A DNA stretch of 64,000 nucleotides from Hydrogenovibrio sp965140365 (GCA_965140365.1 OZ223196.1), one strand, 5' to 3'. Positions 17,683 through 27,693 are shown, numbered from the stretch's first letter. Program-made: numbers and translations. The notes: generated by a model from the letters alone, not told the origin.

Positions 17683-20346
17683 TTAAACGATTCCGGAAGT
17701 CGAACGGGCTTTGACCATCACCACTTGATTACGCCCTTGTTGCTTTGCCTCATACAAAGCTTCGTCCACCAAATGGTAAACGCCATCGGAGCCAACCATC
17801 TCATCCGGCGGTAAAAATGCCGCTCCCACCGAAATCGTCAACAAGCCATGCTTCGAGCTTTCATTCAGAATACCCAACCCTTCGACATGGTGACAAAGGT
17901 CTTCAAGGTGCTTCTGGAATGTTTCCCGTGAATCAAAACTGGCCAGGACGAAGAATTCCTCGCCCCCCATCCGGAAAATAAAATCGGTCTCACGCGCAAA
18001 ATGTTGCTTCAACAAACCGGCAACTTGTTTCAGCACTTCATCGCCTTTCTGATGACCGTAACGGTCATTGATTTTTTTGAAAAAGTCGATGTCGATCATG
18101 GCCACCGATAAGGGCTCTTCACCGCGCTGAGATTGCTTCAGCTCTCGCTCAAATATTTGGTTAAAATAACGTCGATTATACAATTCCGTCAAATCATCGG
18201 TAATGGAAATCTGTTCAATACGTTTGCGGTCGGAAATATTGACCCGCGTAGCCCAAACTTGATACACCCGCCCCCAAATATTACGCACCGGCGTCAAGGT
18301 CAGCTCCACCCAATAAGGGTTTCCACTGGCGGTTTTCCCTTCCATTTCGCCTTGCCAGGTTCGGCCATCCAACACCCATCTCTGAATATACTCCTGTCGG
18401 CTTTTTGGTAGGTCATGTGCTACAAGCGTTAAATAAGAACGCCCCAAAAGCTCCAGCTTGGTATACTCGGTCAAACGACAGAAAGAGTCGCTCACCCAAT
18501 TAAAGGTTAAGGTTTCCAAGTCAATTAAAGTCGCATACGTCAGTTCATGAATCTGATTGATGTAGACCTGTTGTTTGTTTTTTTGATAACGGTAAAACAT
18601 CACCAAAAACAACATGATCAATACCACTGCCGTGATAACCAAAGCCACTTCAAGTAGCTGACGCGTATCCATGCGATTCACCATTTCCAACTGAATCCAA
18701 TGGTTGAATACTTTCCGGCGCTCCTCCTCCGTAATTGAAGCCAGGCCTTTTTGCAGAATACTGAACAAAACCGGTTTGTCTTTACGCACCCCAACGGCGA
18801 GTTCAAAGCGGTGCTCGGATTGCCCGATCACATGAATCCCGGTCAAACCATACTGGTTAATGGCGTAATTGATGGCCCCTAGGTTTCCGGAGTACACCAT
18901 GGCGCGTCCATCAATCACGGCTTCCAAACCTTCTTTCACCGAGTTCACCAGCAACAATTTAATCTTCGGATAATTTTTGGCCAGCGTTTCATGCGACCAA
19001 TAGCCCTTCACCACCGCCACTGTGTGACCATTCAACTGCTCGTAGTCCGGAATCACCGACAACTCTTTTTGCCCCACCAACACCATAGGGAACGACAAAT
19101 ACGGCTTTGTAAATGTCATATACTGCGAACGTTCCGGTGTCGCCACCGCACAGGAAAACGCATCGTATTCGCCCTCCTGCGCCAGTTTTAAAACCTCTGC
19201 CCAGGGCCGCGTTTGATCCACCCGAAAACGCAACCCGGTTTTTTGCGATAACAGTCGAAAATAGTCGGCCGCAATGCCTTGATAACGCCCTTTCGAGTCA
19301 ATAAATTCAAACGGTCCCCAATCAATATCATTGGCTAAATACACCACAGGATGCGCTTCGATATACGCCAATTCTTCCGGTGTGAACACATAATTGGACG
19401 CATTGAAAATAAAATCGTTCATATCCAAGCGGTTGAAAACAGACGGTGAAATCAACCCAACTTCTTTGGCCTCGGCCGCCGTTGCCAGCAGTTTGGCCGG
19501 TTCAATCGTCCCAATCGGCGTCAAACCGGATTTCACATAATGCACCGTCACCTTGGCTTCATTGAGCAACGCTTCCCGCGACTTCACCACCGGATAGTGC
19601 GCCAAAATATCATCCACCACCTCGGCTTGGTGTTGCAGCGCATAACGCCACCCTCGAATGGTGGTCTCCTTAAAGCGCTGCACCAATTTCGGATGACGGT
19701 GAGCAAACCGCTCCGAGGTGATAAGCAAGTCGCCATAACTTTGCACCCCAAAGGTTTTCGGATCCACCGCATAATAAGGGATGCCTTTCTGTTGAAGACG
19801 AAAGGGTTCATTGGTCATGTAAGCGCCATACAAGTCGACCCGATGATCGATAAAATCATTTAAATCGCCGGACGGCGGAATCGATTTCAACGGTTTTTCG
19901 GTCACCGTATTGGCTTTATTAATGAGGCTTTGAATTTGCAGGTTAGTGAAATGCATGACGTTCATGCCGCTCATGTCTTTGAGCTCTTCAATCGGACGAT
20001 GGGCCAACAGCACCATGGGTGAAAACTGGAAAGAGCTCATCACCAACTTGATCGGATCCCCTTTCGCGTAATCGACAATTACCGAACTGTAAGCCGTCGC
20101 AAAATCGGCTCGCCCACTAACGACTTCGCTGGCCATATTCATGCCAGGACGCCAACTTTTAATCGTCACGTCCAGGCCGGCGTCACGGTAGTAGCCCTGC
20201 TTGACCGCCGCATAGAACCCGGCAAATTGAAACTGATGATTCCAGTTAATCTGAACGGTAATTGGCGCCAATGTTTGAGAGAAGGCCTTGGCAGAAAAAG
20301 CCAGGCACACGAAGAGAGCGAACATCCAAAGGGAACGAAGGGGCAT
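17683..20346 (-). CDS. Diguanylate cyclase with NMT1-type and SBP3 periplasmic domains and PAS
   Basis: An 887-residue membrane sensor. After a signal peptide (to about residue 23) comes an NMT1/THI5-like binding domain (INWNHQFQFAGFYAAVKQG), then a second periplasmic binding domain of the SBP_bac_3 type (about 330-560), a membrane helix (about 570-590, LEVALVITAVVLIMLFLVMF), a PAS/PAC unit and a C-terminal GGDEF domain. The active-site motif is GGEEF (about residue 794), preceded by the inhibitory RxxD site as RETD, so catalysis and feedback control look intact. It should make c-di-GMP in response to a periplasmic ligand. A paralogue without PAS lies at 36751-39117. Confidence 0.92.
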   Translation of the reverse strand: MPLRSLWMFALFVCLAFSAKAFSQTLAPITVQINWNHQFQFAGFYAAVKQGYYRDAGLDVTIKSWRPGMNMASEVVSGRADFATAYSSVIVDYAKGDPIKLVMSSFQFSPMVLLAHRPIEELKDMSGMNVMHFTNLQIQSLINKANTVTEKPLKSIPPSGDLNDFIDHRVDLYGAYMTNEPFRLQQKGIPYYAVDPKTFGVQSYGDLLITSERFAHRHPKLVQRFKETTIRGWRYALQHQAEVVDDILAHYPVVKSREALLNEAKVTVHYVKSGLTPIGTIEPAKLLATAAEAKEVGLISPSVFNRLDMNDFIFNASNYVFTPEELAYIEAHPVVYLANDIDWGPFEFIDSKGRYQGIAADYFRLLSQKTGLRFRVDQTRPWAEVLKLAQEGEYDAFSCAVATPERSQYMTFTKPYLSFPMVLVGQKELSVIPDYEQLNGHTVAVVKGYWSHETLAKNYPKIKLLLVNSVKEGLEAVIDGRAMVYSGNLGAINYAINQYGLTGIHVIGQSEHRFELAVGVRKDKPVLFSILQKGLASITEEERRKVFNHWIQLEMVNRMDTRQLLEVALVITAVVLIMLFLVMFYRYQKNKQQVYINQIHELTYATLIDLETLTFNWVSDSFCRLTEYTKLELLGRSYLTLVAHDLPKSRQEYIQRWVLDGRTWQGEMEGKTASGNPYWVELTLTPVRNIWGRVYQVWATRVNISDRKRIEQISITDDLTELYNRRYFNQIFERELKQSQRGEEPLSVAMIDIDFFKKINDRYGHQKGDEVLKQVAGLLKQHFARETDFIFRMGGEEFFVLASFDSRETFQKHLEDLCHHVEGLGILNESSKHGLLTISVGAAFLPPDEMVGSDGVYHLVDEALYEAKQQGRNQVVMVKARSTSGIV

Positions 20347-20468
20347 AGCGAGTGCAAACCATTATTATAGTGTTTGCCATCATTATAAAAAATTTACCCT
20401 ATTTTAAAAGAGATTAATTTAGAATAAATTCACCCAGCGCGCGCAATCGCGTCTGCATCGAATGCCAG

Positions 20469-20675
20469 TCAGGAAACGGTGCCATACAAACGACGTTTGG
20501 CTTCCCGTATAGCCGGCGGCACTTTGGCCCAGTTTTCCGGAAAATCCTTGGACTGAAATTCACGCAAGGCATTATAGGCGTCTTCAATCAAGCTGAAACT
20601 TGCGACGACGCCCTCGGTATTGGAGACACAATACCCGAGTTCGTCGCAATCCATGTAGTAATCTTGTGTGTTCAT
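20469..20675 (-). CDS. Small acidic protein of unknown function
   Basis: A 68-residue protein that I do not recognise. The start is the ATG at 20675 because AGGAGG lies eight bases upstream; a longer reading from a GTG at 20684 would overlap that site. The product contains DYYMDCDELGYCVSN with two cysteines, a helical ALREFQ segment and an EAKRRLYG end. No signal peptide or membrane helix. It sits alone between the SBP-GGDEF gene and mutM. The excellent ribosome site argues that it is real. Confidence 0.72.
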   Translation of the reverse strand: MNTQDYYMDCDELGYCVSNTEGVVASFSLIEDAYNALREFQSKDFPENWAKVPPAIREAKRRLYGTVS

Positions 20676-20842
20676 TTTATTCACCTCCTAGAGAAGGTTT
20701 TTTGTTTTTTCCCTTGTGCTAATAATATTATCGGCCATTGTCAGGAAAATTTAAGTTATGAGGAGTCAAAAGCTGGCTTTTTACATTCACTGCATTAGAA
20801 TATTGACACCCTCAAACGCACATCAACCCCCAAGAAAGAAAC

Positions 20843-21658
20843 ATGCCAGAATTACCGGAAGTCGAAACCACTAAACGCGGCATTCAGCCAAATGTCGAAC
20901 AGCAAACCATCCGTGAGATAATCATTCGCGATGCACGCCTGCGCTGGCCGGTGGATACGACGTTGCCCGAAAAATTACCAGGCCTGGTGATTACGGCCAT
21001 TCAACGCCGCGCCAAATACCTGTTATTAGAAACCGAACGCGGCCACCTGATCATTCACCTCGGCATGTCCGGCAACTTACGGGTTTTACCGCACGACCAC
21101 CCTCCGGTTAAACACGATCACATCGACCTGATTCTGGATAACGGTTATCTGCTGCGTTATCACGATCCACGCCGGTTTGGCTGTTGGCTTTGGACAGAAG
21201 CCCCGCCCGAAGAACACAACTTGTTTAAAACGCTGGGACCGGAACCTTTAACGGACGAGTTCAACGCCGAATGGCTGCTGCAAAAAGCCAAGAATCGAAA
21301 AGTGGCCATCAAAACCTTCATTATGACCAATGCCGTGGTGGTCGGTGTCGGTAACATCTACGCCAACGAAGCCCTGTTTTTAAGCCGCCTTCACCCAACA
21401 CGACCTGCGCACGGCGTGACCCGAGAGGAAGCGGAACAATTGGTTAAAAACATTAAGCAGGTGCTTGCCGCCGCCATTGAACAAGGCGGTACGACCTTGA
21501 AAGACTTTCTGAGCCCAAGCGGCCAACCTGGGTACTTCGAACAAAAATTACATGTATACGGCCGCGACAAGCAACCTTGCCCAAGTTGTGGTTACCCAGT
21601 GCAAAAAACGGTTCTGAATCAACGTGCCGCTTACTTCTGCGAACACTGTCAAAAGTAA
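20843..21658 (+). CDS. mutM: Formamidopyrimidine-DNA glycosylase
   Basis: A 271-residue bifunctional glycosylase/AP lyase that removes 8-oxoguanine and ring-opened purines from DNA. The catalytic N-terminus MPELPEVE (Pro1 after Met removal and Glu2) is intact, followed by HLGMSGNLRV, HDPRRFG and the helix-two-turn-helix GVGNIYANEALF. The C-terminal zinc finger has CPSCG and CEHC. Length is normal. It contains a CCAGGCCTGG copy at 20978-20987. Confidence 0.97.
   Translation: MPELPEVETTKRGIQPNVEQQTIREIIIRDARLRWPVDTTLPEKLPGLVITAIQRRAKYLLLETERGHLIIHLGMSGNLRVLPHDHPPVKHDHIDLILDNGYLLRYHDPRRFGCWLWTEAPPEEHNLFKTLGPEPLTDEFNAEWLLQKAKNRKVAIKTFIMTNAVVVGVGNIYANEALFLSRLHPTRPAHGVTREEAEQLVKNIKQVLAAAIEQGGTTLKDFLSPSGQPGYFEQKLHVYGRDKQPCPSCGYPVQKTVLNQRAAYFCEHCQK
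20978..20987. repeat. CCAGGCCTGG palindrome, in mutM
   Basis: Exact copy, extended to 12 bp by A/T; encodes Pro-Gly-Leu. Confidence 0.8.
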
Positions 21659-21790
21659 TGCACAACCCTGAAGATAACATGAGCGTGATCTTTAACCGTT
21701 CAAAAGCGACTTGAGCGTATAAAAAAAAGCCTCTAATATAGCTCCATATCTTCATTAACTGTAGGCGCATTCGATTCCGACTCGGACATT

Positions 21791-22273
21791 ATGAACACCT
21801 TTTCCTCAACAACCCGCATGTTTTCGACCTGGCTGACCGTCGGAGCCGTTTCGCTGGTGCTATGGCTCTCCAGTTGCGACTCGTCTTCGCCCTCCAACAT
21901 CGAACAATGGCCCTTAAACGAGGCGTGCGAACTGCATCAATCCGCTTGTCAAACCCGTCATGAAAAGCAAAACATCACCATCGACATTCGCCCAAAACCG
22001 ATTCGAGTGGCACGAACACTGACCGTTCGCGTCAAACTGGACAATATCTTCGCCAGTAAAGTCGAGCTCGATATTTCCGGTTTGAACATGTACATGGGTT
22101 ATAACCGCGTCACCCTCTTCCCGCTACCCGGCCAACCGGGGTTTTATGAAGGCAAATCCATGCTGGCTTTCTGCACGAATGACCGCATGGACTGGCAACT
22201 GACGGTCATCGCCACACAAGAAAATGGCGAAGTCATCCAAGCGCCATTTCTATTGGTTACGCATAATCGCTGA
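21791..22273 (+). CDS. Putative lipoprotein of unknown function
   Basis: A 160-residue exported protein with a hydrophobic leader and a lipobox-like WLSSC (Cys29). The mature part has paired cysteines, a beta-rich core (TLTVRVKLDNIFASKVELDISGL), the segment NMYMGYNRV, and a later FCTNDRMDWQL. The pattern of a Met-rich loop followed by a conserved Trp strand recalls YtkA/FixH-like beta domains, but this is only an impression. It lies 91 bp upstream of the P-type ATPase on the same strand; a functional link is unproven. Confidence 0.68.
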   Translation: MNTFSSTTRMFSTWLTVGAVSLVLWLSSCDSSSPSNIEQWPLNEACELHQSACQTRHEKQNITIDIRPKPIRVARTLTVRVKLDNIFASKVELDISGLNMYMGYNRVTLFPLPGQPGFYEGKSMLAFCTNDRMDWQLTVIATQENGEVIQAPFLLVTHNR

Positions 22274-22363
22274 ATAATCCCTTAAAAGCCTCGAGCGTTT
22301 GTGTCAGAATAAAAGACAGTTAAAAACATTCTGCCCGCTAGCGCTCCTTTCAAGAGGTTTAAG

Positions 22364-25057
22364 ATGAACTGGTTTCAAAAAACGCCCGACGACGTTCTTA
22401 AACAACTGGACACACACCCCGAAGACGGCCTTTCCGACAAACATATTGCCGAACGCCAACACACCTTCGGCCCGAACAGCCTCACTCAGACCAAAAACAT
22501 TTCACCGTTTCATTTATTCTTGAAACAGCTGAAAAACCCGTTATTGGTGATCCTAGCATTCGGCGCGCTCTTGTCCTTCTACACCGGACATACGGTCGAT
22601 GCCATCGCCATCACCATCATCATCCTCATCAATGCCCTGATTACGTTTTTTCAAGAGCTTAAGGCACAAAAATCCATTGACGCTCTCAAAGACATGTCCG
22701 CTCCTCAATGCATGGTTCGCCGGGAGCGGAAATGGCAAGAAGCCTCCGCCGCCGAGCTGGTGCCCGGTGACCTCATTAAACTACAAACCGGCGATATCGT
22801 TCCCGCCGACGGTCGCCTAATCGACATCACCCGTTTGGAAGTCGACGAAGCACCGCTGACCGGCGAATCGGATTTGATTCATAAAAAGACTGAAGCCCTT
22901 ACCGAGACCAACCCAACACTGGGCGACCAAGTCAATATGGTGTTTATGAGCACCTCAATCAATCACGGTCATGGCTTGGCCGTGGTCACCGCCACCGGCA
23001 TGAACACCGAGGTCGGCAAAATTGCCCGCTTGATGCAAAGCACCGACAATCGACTGACACCGCTCCAGAACCGCATCACCAAGCTGTCGCACACTTTGAT
23101 ATGGGCCGCCCTGTTCATCGTCGCCGTCATCGTCGGCATCGGCCTGCTGAAAGGACTCGACCCTGGCGGCATGGTCAATACCAGTATCTCACTGGCTGTG
23201 GCCGCCATCCCGGAAGGACTGGTCACCGTCGTGACCATTGTTCTGACATTGGGCGCCAAACAAATGATGCACAATAAGGCCCTGACCAAACAACTGGCCT
23301 CAGTGGAAACATTGGGGTCCACCTCGGTCATTTGCTCCGACAAAACCGGCACCTTAACGCAAAATAAAATGCAAACCGTCAGTGTCTGGGCGGCGGGCGA
23401 GTATTACCGAATCAGCGGGCAAGGCTACGACCCGACCGGCGACTACACAGACCTCAACGGACATGTTCGAACGCCGAAACACCATTTTCATCTCAATCGC
23501 ATGCTGGAAATGTCCGCGCTCTGCAACGACACCACCTTACTGGAAGAAAACGGAAAATATCGAATTCAAGGGGTCCCCACCGAAGGGGCCATTTTAGTGG
23601 CCGCCGCCAAGGCCGGCATCGACAAAGACACCTTGATGCAAACCCATCAACGTGTCTCGGCCCACCCGTTCGACCCCAAACGCAAGATGATGAGCGTCAT
23701 CGTTCGTGATGCGGACGGCAACCATACCCTCATCGTCAAAGGCGCGCCGGACGTCATTCTCAAACACGCCAAAGTCATTGAATACGACGACCAACATCGC
23801 GACATCGTCAGTAACCCCAACCTGATCGACGATGTCATCCACGAGTTCGGTTCCCAAGCGTTGCGCACTCTGGCGGTGGCTTATCGCCCTCTCAGCCCGG
23901 AAGAAGTCGAACAACCACCGGAAGCGCTGGAAAACCGCCTCATCATTACCGGCATTCACGGCATTATCGACCCGCCCCGCCCCGAAGCCACCCAAGCAGT
24001 CAAAGAATGTCATTCCGCAGGCATCCGCGTGGCGATGATCACCGGTGACCACGCCATCACCGCTCAAGCCATCGCCCGTCAAATGGACATCATCGATTCG
24101 GACGACGAACTGGTGATGACCGGTGCCGAATTGAACCAAATCAGTGATGAAGAACTACAACAACTCGCACCGAAAACATCGGTCTTCGCCCGGGTGACGC
24201 CGGAACACAAGCTGCGCATCGTCAAGGCCTTGCAAGCCAACGGCGAAGTCGTCGCCATGACCGGTGACGGCGTGAACGATTCTCCGGCGTTGCGCAAGGC
24301 CGACATCGGTATCGCCATGGGCATCACCGGCACCGGCGTCGCGAAAGAATCCGCCGACCTGATTTTGCTGGACGACAACTTCGCCACCATCGTCCATGCC
24401 GTGCAAGAAGGCCGCCGCATTTACGACAACATTTTAAAATTCATCCGTCAGGACCTCACGACCAACGTCGGGGAAACTTCCGCTATTCTATTCGCGTTTC
24501 TAATCCTCACCGGCGAGCCGCTGTTAACGTTAGCCCCCCTAATGATCTTGTGGATCAACCTCATCAGCGATGGAATACCCTCTTTAGCTCTGGGGATTGA
24601 CGAAGCGGAAGGCGACGTCATGAAGCGTAAACCGCGGGCCGGGAACGAAAGTTTCTTCGCCGACAATCTGGGCGCGCGCATCATTACTCGCGGCTTAATG
24701 ATGGGCGGCCTGGCCTTCGCAATGTTTATGTATGCCCTCAATCTGAACCTAACGCTGGAATACGCACAGACACTGGCCTTCATGACGTTGATTTTCGGTC
24801 AGCTGGTGCATGTATTCGACGCACGAACCTTCACCACGCTTTATCACCGCAATCCCTTTAGCAATCATCTGCTGCTGTGGGCGGTAGGCGGTTCGGCCGG
24901 TCTGTCATTATTAATGGTGTACACACCGTTCGGCAACTTAGCGCTTGGCACCACGCCGCTGGACCCTCAGCACCTGCTAATGGCGCTGTTTATCGCCGCG
25001 CTACCGACATTCATCCTGTCCGGGCTGAAGGAAATATTTCACATGAAATGGTTATAA
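22364..25057 (+). CDS. P-type cation-transporting ATPase (P2-type)
   Basis: An 897-residue P-type ATPase with an N-terminal cation-ATPase domain, the actuator motif TGES, the phosphorylation motif DKTGTLTQNK (Asp326), a nucleotide-binding KGAPD and the hinge TGDGVNDSPALRKADIGIAM, plus about ten membrane helices. VAAIPEGL in the fourth helix is the PEGL motif of SERCA/PMCA-like calcium pumps, also shared by Na,K-type members. It probably exports a cation such as Ca2+, but the ion cannot be fixed. RBS AAGAGGTTTAAG precedes the ATG. Confidence 0.93.
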   Translation: MNWFQKTPDDVLKQLDTHPEDGLSDKHIAERQHTFGPNSLTQTKNISPFHLFLKQLKNPLLVILAFGALLSFYTGHTVDAIAITIIILINALITFFQELKAQKSIDALKDMSAPQCMVRRERKWQEASAAELVPGDLIKLQTGDIVPADGRLIDITRLEVDEAPLTGESDLIHKKTEALTETNPTLGDQVNMVFMSTSINHGHGLAVVTATGMNTEVGKIARLMQSTDNRLTPLQNRITKLSHTLIWAALFIVAVIVGIGLLKGLDPGGMVNTSISLAVAAIPEGLVTVVTIVLTLGAKQMMHNKALTKQLASVETLGSTSVICSDKTGTLTQNKMQTVSVWAAGEYYRISGQGYDPTGDYTDLNGHVRTPKHHFHLNRMLEMSALCNDTTLLEENGKYRIQGVPTEGAILVAAAKAGIDKDTLMQTHQRVSAHPFDPKRKMMSVIVRDADGNHTLIVKGAPDVILKHAKVIEYDDQHRDIVSNPNLIDDVIHEFGSQALRTLAVAYRPLSPEEVEQPPEALENRLIITGIHGIIDPPRPEATQAVKECHSAGIRVAMITGDHAITAQAIARQMDIIDSDDELVMTGAELNQISDEELQQLAPKTSVFARVTPEHKLRIVKALQANGEVVAMTGDGVNDSPALRKADIGIAMGITGTGVAKESADLILLDDNFATIVHAVQEGRRIYDNILKFIRQDLTTNVGETSAILFAFLILTGEPLLTLAPLMILWINLISDGIPSLALGIDEAEGDVMKRKPRAGNESFFADNLGARIITRGLMMGGLAFAMFMYALNLNLTLEYAQTLAFMTLIFGQLVHVFDARTFTTLYHRNPFSNHLLLWAVGGSAGLSLLMVYTPFGNLALGTTPLDPQHLLMALFIAALPTFILSGLKEIFHMKWL

Positions 25058-25085
25058 CTTCGCAGCTTATAAAGGAAAAGGAGTG

Positions 25086-25889
25086 CTAATGCTTGAATAC
25101 CTTCCAAGCAGACAAGAAAAGCAATACGGCTAATAATAATCCTAAACTTTGCGCGGGTACCCAGCCGAGCATGGCCCCTCCAGCAATGGCTCCGGCGATG
25201 GAACCGATGGTCATCCATATCAGCAGATCGCGCTCGCGCCGCAGTGCGAGGAAGGCTTCGGCCCGACTATAACGATAAAACCCCACCAGCATGGTTGGCA
25301 GGCTCACCAACAGTGATAGACTACCAGCTGTTTTAATGTCAAGGCCCCATAATATTACAATAATCGGAATCAGCAGTTCGCCACCGGCAACTCCCAGCAC
25401 AGCGGCGACAATGCCAACTAGCAGCCCCGCAAAAATGCCGACTAGCGTTTGTAACCAGGCCTGGTGAAACATCGGTTGCCCAGCGTCACCGAGCGGTGCC
25501 CAATGTTCCCAGAGCATGACCACCGCCAACGTAATCAACAGCATAAAGACCACTCGGTTCAGCATTTTCGGTGCCAGGCGTATCACATACCCCGCAGCAT
25601 ACCAAGCCCCCACAAGACTCCCAGCCAAGAGGTTCATCACGACCGACCAATGGGGTAACAAACTGTCAAACGGAACACTGAACCCGCGTGAAAAAATGGA
25701 GGTCACCACGACAATCAAACTCATGGCTTTGTTAAGAATGATGGCTTCCAGCGTCGGCAAGCTGAACACTGCCACCAGCACCGGCAGACGGAACTCAGCT
25801 CCGCCCAAGCCGATCAGGCCGCCCAGCAGGCCAATGAGCGCTCCGAAAAAGGTCGCCAGCCAGACTTTTTTGCCCAGTGTCATCTGCAT
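25086..25889 (-). CDS. TauE/SafE-family membrane permease
   Basis: A 267-residue membrane protein with about eight hydrophobic segments and the paired glycine-rich repeats of the TauE/SafE family (GALIGLLGGLIGLGGAEFRL near residue 17 and GIVAAVLGVAGGELLIP in the second half). Members move sulfite, sulfoacetate or other organic and inorganic anions. Its ATG overlaps the modC stop by one base (TAATG), so it is translationally coupled to the molybdate transporter genes. That location suggests a link with molybdate, or with sulfite handled by a molybdoenzyme; both are inference. Confidence 0.86.
   Translation of the reverse strand: MQMTLGKKVWLATFFGALIGLLGGLIGLGGAEFRLPVLVAVFSLPTLEAIILNKAMSLIVVVTSIFSRGFSVPFDSLLPHWSVVMNLLAGSLVGAWYAAGYVIRLAPKMLNRVVFMLLITLAVVMLWEHWAPLGDAGQPMFHQAWLQTLVGIFAGLLVGIVAAVLGVAGGELLIPIIVILWGLDIKTAGSLSLLVSLPTMLVGFYRYSRAEAFLALRRERDLLIWMTIGSIAGAIAGGAMLGWVPAQSLGLLLAVLLFLSAWKVFKH
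25455..25464. repeat. CCAGGCCTGG palindrome, in the TauE/SafE gene
   Basis: Exact copy, extended to 12 bp by A/T; encodes Gln-Ala-Trp. Confidence 0.8.
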
Positions 25890-26974
25890 TACTCCGTCAC
25901 GGCCACAGATTTGATTAAGGCAAAAACCGCCAGGCCTGGCCGAATCTCCAGCCGTTGCGCCGAGTGCTGCGTTACTTCCGAAAACAGATTTTGCCCGTCC
26001 GATAAGCGCAACCGCACCAATAAGCGATGCTGGCCCTGGGGAATCAACTCCGTCACTTCCGCCGAGAAATGGTTAATGATGCTCAGGTCTTTCGGGTCGG
26101 ACAGTGCCAAACTGACATCCCGCGCCAGCACCCGTACCCGAATCGTTTTTTTGCTCGCCGGTATGGGACCCGACAACCAAATGGTTTCCTGCTCTCCCAA
26201 GCGGGCGGGTTGCAGACCGTCCTGCAATGGCAACGGGCTGGCCTGCAATACCGAAACGGCTCCCTGCTCGTCAAACAGTGGAGAATCCGGGCGCGACAGC
26301 GCTTGCTGCAAAGTCTCAATGGTTTCCACTTGTCCGGCCTGCATAAACAATACTCGGTCCGCCAAGCGTTCCACTTCGGCCGGCGCATGGGTGATATAAA
26401 GCACCGGCAGACGGTAAGCCGCCACCAATTCTTCAATCAGCGTCAGCATCTCCGCTTTGGCACGCCAGTCCAGTGCCGATAACGGTTCATCCATACATAA
26501 CAGCTTCGGGCGCATCAACAACGCACGGGCAATCGCCACTCGTTGACGTTCGCCACCAGACAAAAACGTCACGGCTCGATCCAGCTTGTCGGCAATACCA
26601 ACGCGCTGAACAATGTCGTCAAAATCTTCCGGCGTGATGTCTTTCGGCAAACGTTTGACACCGTACATTAGATTTTGTCGTACGGTCATGTGCGGAAATA
26701 AGGCGGCATCTTGAAATACGAACCCGATATGACGCTTTTGCGTCGGCAAAACGTTCGTTTCATCCTGCCAGACTTCGCCATTCACGGTGAGGCGCCCTTC
26801 GGTGCGTTTATCCAGCCCGCTGATGGCGCGTAACAAGGTGCTTTTGCCGCTGCCGGAACGACCGAACAATACCGTCACGCCCTGCAGCGGAATTTCAAAC
26901 GGGCCGGAGTCCAGACGAAAACTGCCCAGATCCAGCGTCAAATCGCCTTTCATCAGCGCTTCTATATCACTCAT
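25889..26974 (-). CDS. modC: Molybdate ABC transporter ATP-binding protein
   Basis: A 361-residue ABC ATPase: Walker A GRSGSGKST (38-46), signature LSGGERQRVAIARAL, Walker B LLCMDEPLSALD, H-loop TH, and a C-terminal molybdate-binding TOBE/Mop-like domain (about 295-360). It powers molybdate import with ModB and ModA. The gene starts just after modB and ends overlapping the TauE/SafE gene by one base. A CCAGGCCTGG copy lies near its 3' end. Confidence 0.95.
   Translation of the reverse strand: MSDIEALMKGDLTLDLGSFRLDSGPFEIPLQGVTVLFGRSGSGKSTLLRAISGLDKRTEGRLTVNGEVWQDETNVLPTQKRHIGFVFQDAALFPHMTVRQNLMYGVKRLPKDITPEDFDDIVQRVGIADKLDRAVTFLSGGERQRVAIARALLMRPKLLCMDEPLSALDWRAKAEMLTLIEELVAAYRLPVLYITHAPAEVERLADRVLFMQAGQVETIETLQQALSRPDSPLFDEQGAVSVLQASPLPLQDGLQPARLGEQETIWLSGPIPASKKTIRVRVLARDVSLALSDPKDLSIINHFSAEVTELIPQGQHRLLVRLRLSDGQNLFSEVTQHSAQRLEIRPGLAVFALIKSVAVTE
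25930..25939. repeat. CCAGGCCTGG palindrome, in modC
   Basis: Exact copy, extended to 12 bp by G/C; encodes Pro-Gly-Leu. Confidence 0.8.
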
Positions 26975-26975
26975 C

Positions 26976-27671
26976 TTATCCTACCTTCACACCGAAACGA
27001 CGATTTAAACCGTACACCAGCATCAGCACACTCAACGCGAAAATCAACATCATCGCCGACAAAATGTGCGCCTGATCATATTCCAGACTTTCCACGTGAT
27101 CGAAAATATCAATCGACACCATGCGGGTTTCGCCTGGGATATTGCCACCCACCATCAGCACCACACCAAACTCGCCCACCGTATGCGCAAACGACAAAGT
27201 GGCAGCCACCAGAATCCCCCGGCGCGACAGCGGCAATACGATGGTCCAGAAACGGTCCAGAAATGAAGCACGTAACGTCGCCGCCGCATCCAGCAAACGA
27301 TGTGGAATGTTTTCAAAAGCGTGCATTAACGGCTGAATCGCAAACGGTAATGAATACAACACCGACCCGATGACCAAGCCGGTTTTGCTGAAGGTCAACT
27401 GCCCTTCAAAACCGAACCAACGCAACACTTCGGTCACAGTTCCATTTGGATTGAACAGAATCAGAAGATAAAACCCCAGCACCGTTGGCGGCAACACCAA
27501 AGGCAAAGCCACCAGAGCTTCCAGAAAGACTTTATTGGACGAACGCATTTGCGCCATCCACCAAGCCAAAGGGGTGCCCAAGACCAACAACACAATGGTC
27601 GTCAGGCTAGCCACTTCCAGCGTCAACCAAATGGGTTGTAAATTGATTTCCGTACCGAAAATTTCCAACAT
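26976..27671 (-). CDS. modB: Molybdate ABC transporter permease
   Basis: A 231-residue permease with five to six membrane helices. The EAA loop that docks to the ATPase appears as DAAATLRASFLDRFWTIVLP, and the segment HTVGEFGVVLMVGGNIPGET is characteristic of ModB. It lies 1 bp upstream of modC. A strong palindromic terminator stands between it and the upstream modA, which is unusual for subunits that work together. Confidence 0.95.
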   Translation of the reverse strand: MLEIFGTEINLQPIWLTLEVASLTTIVLLVLGTPLAWWMAQMRSSNKVFLEALVALPLVLPPTVLGFYLLILFNPNGTVTEVLRWFGFEGQLTFSKTGLVIGSVLYSLPFAIQPLMHAFENIPHRLLDAAATLRASFLDRFWTIVLPLSRRGILVAATLSFAHTVGEFGVVLMVGGNIPGETRMVSIDIFDHVESLEYDQAHILSAMMLIFALSVLMLVYGLNRRFGVKVG

Positions 27672-27693
27672 GATATCTCTTTTCCATTCCCAT

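Noticed and set aside
23594..24139. A 181-codon minus-strand frame opposite the P-type ATPase
   Set aside because: It is a shadow of the ATPase coding frame, which has all catalytic motifs.
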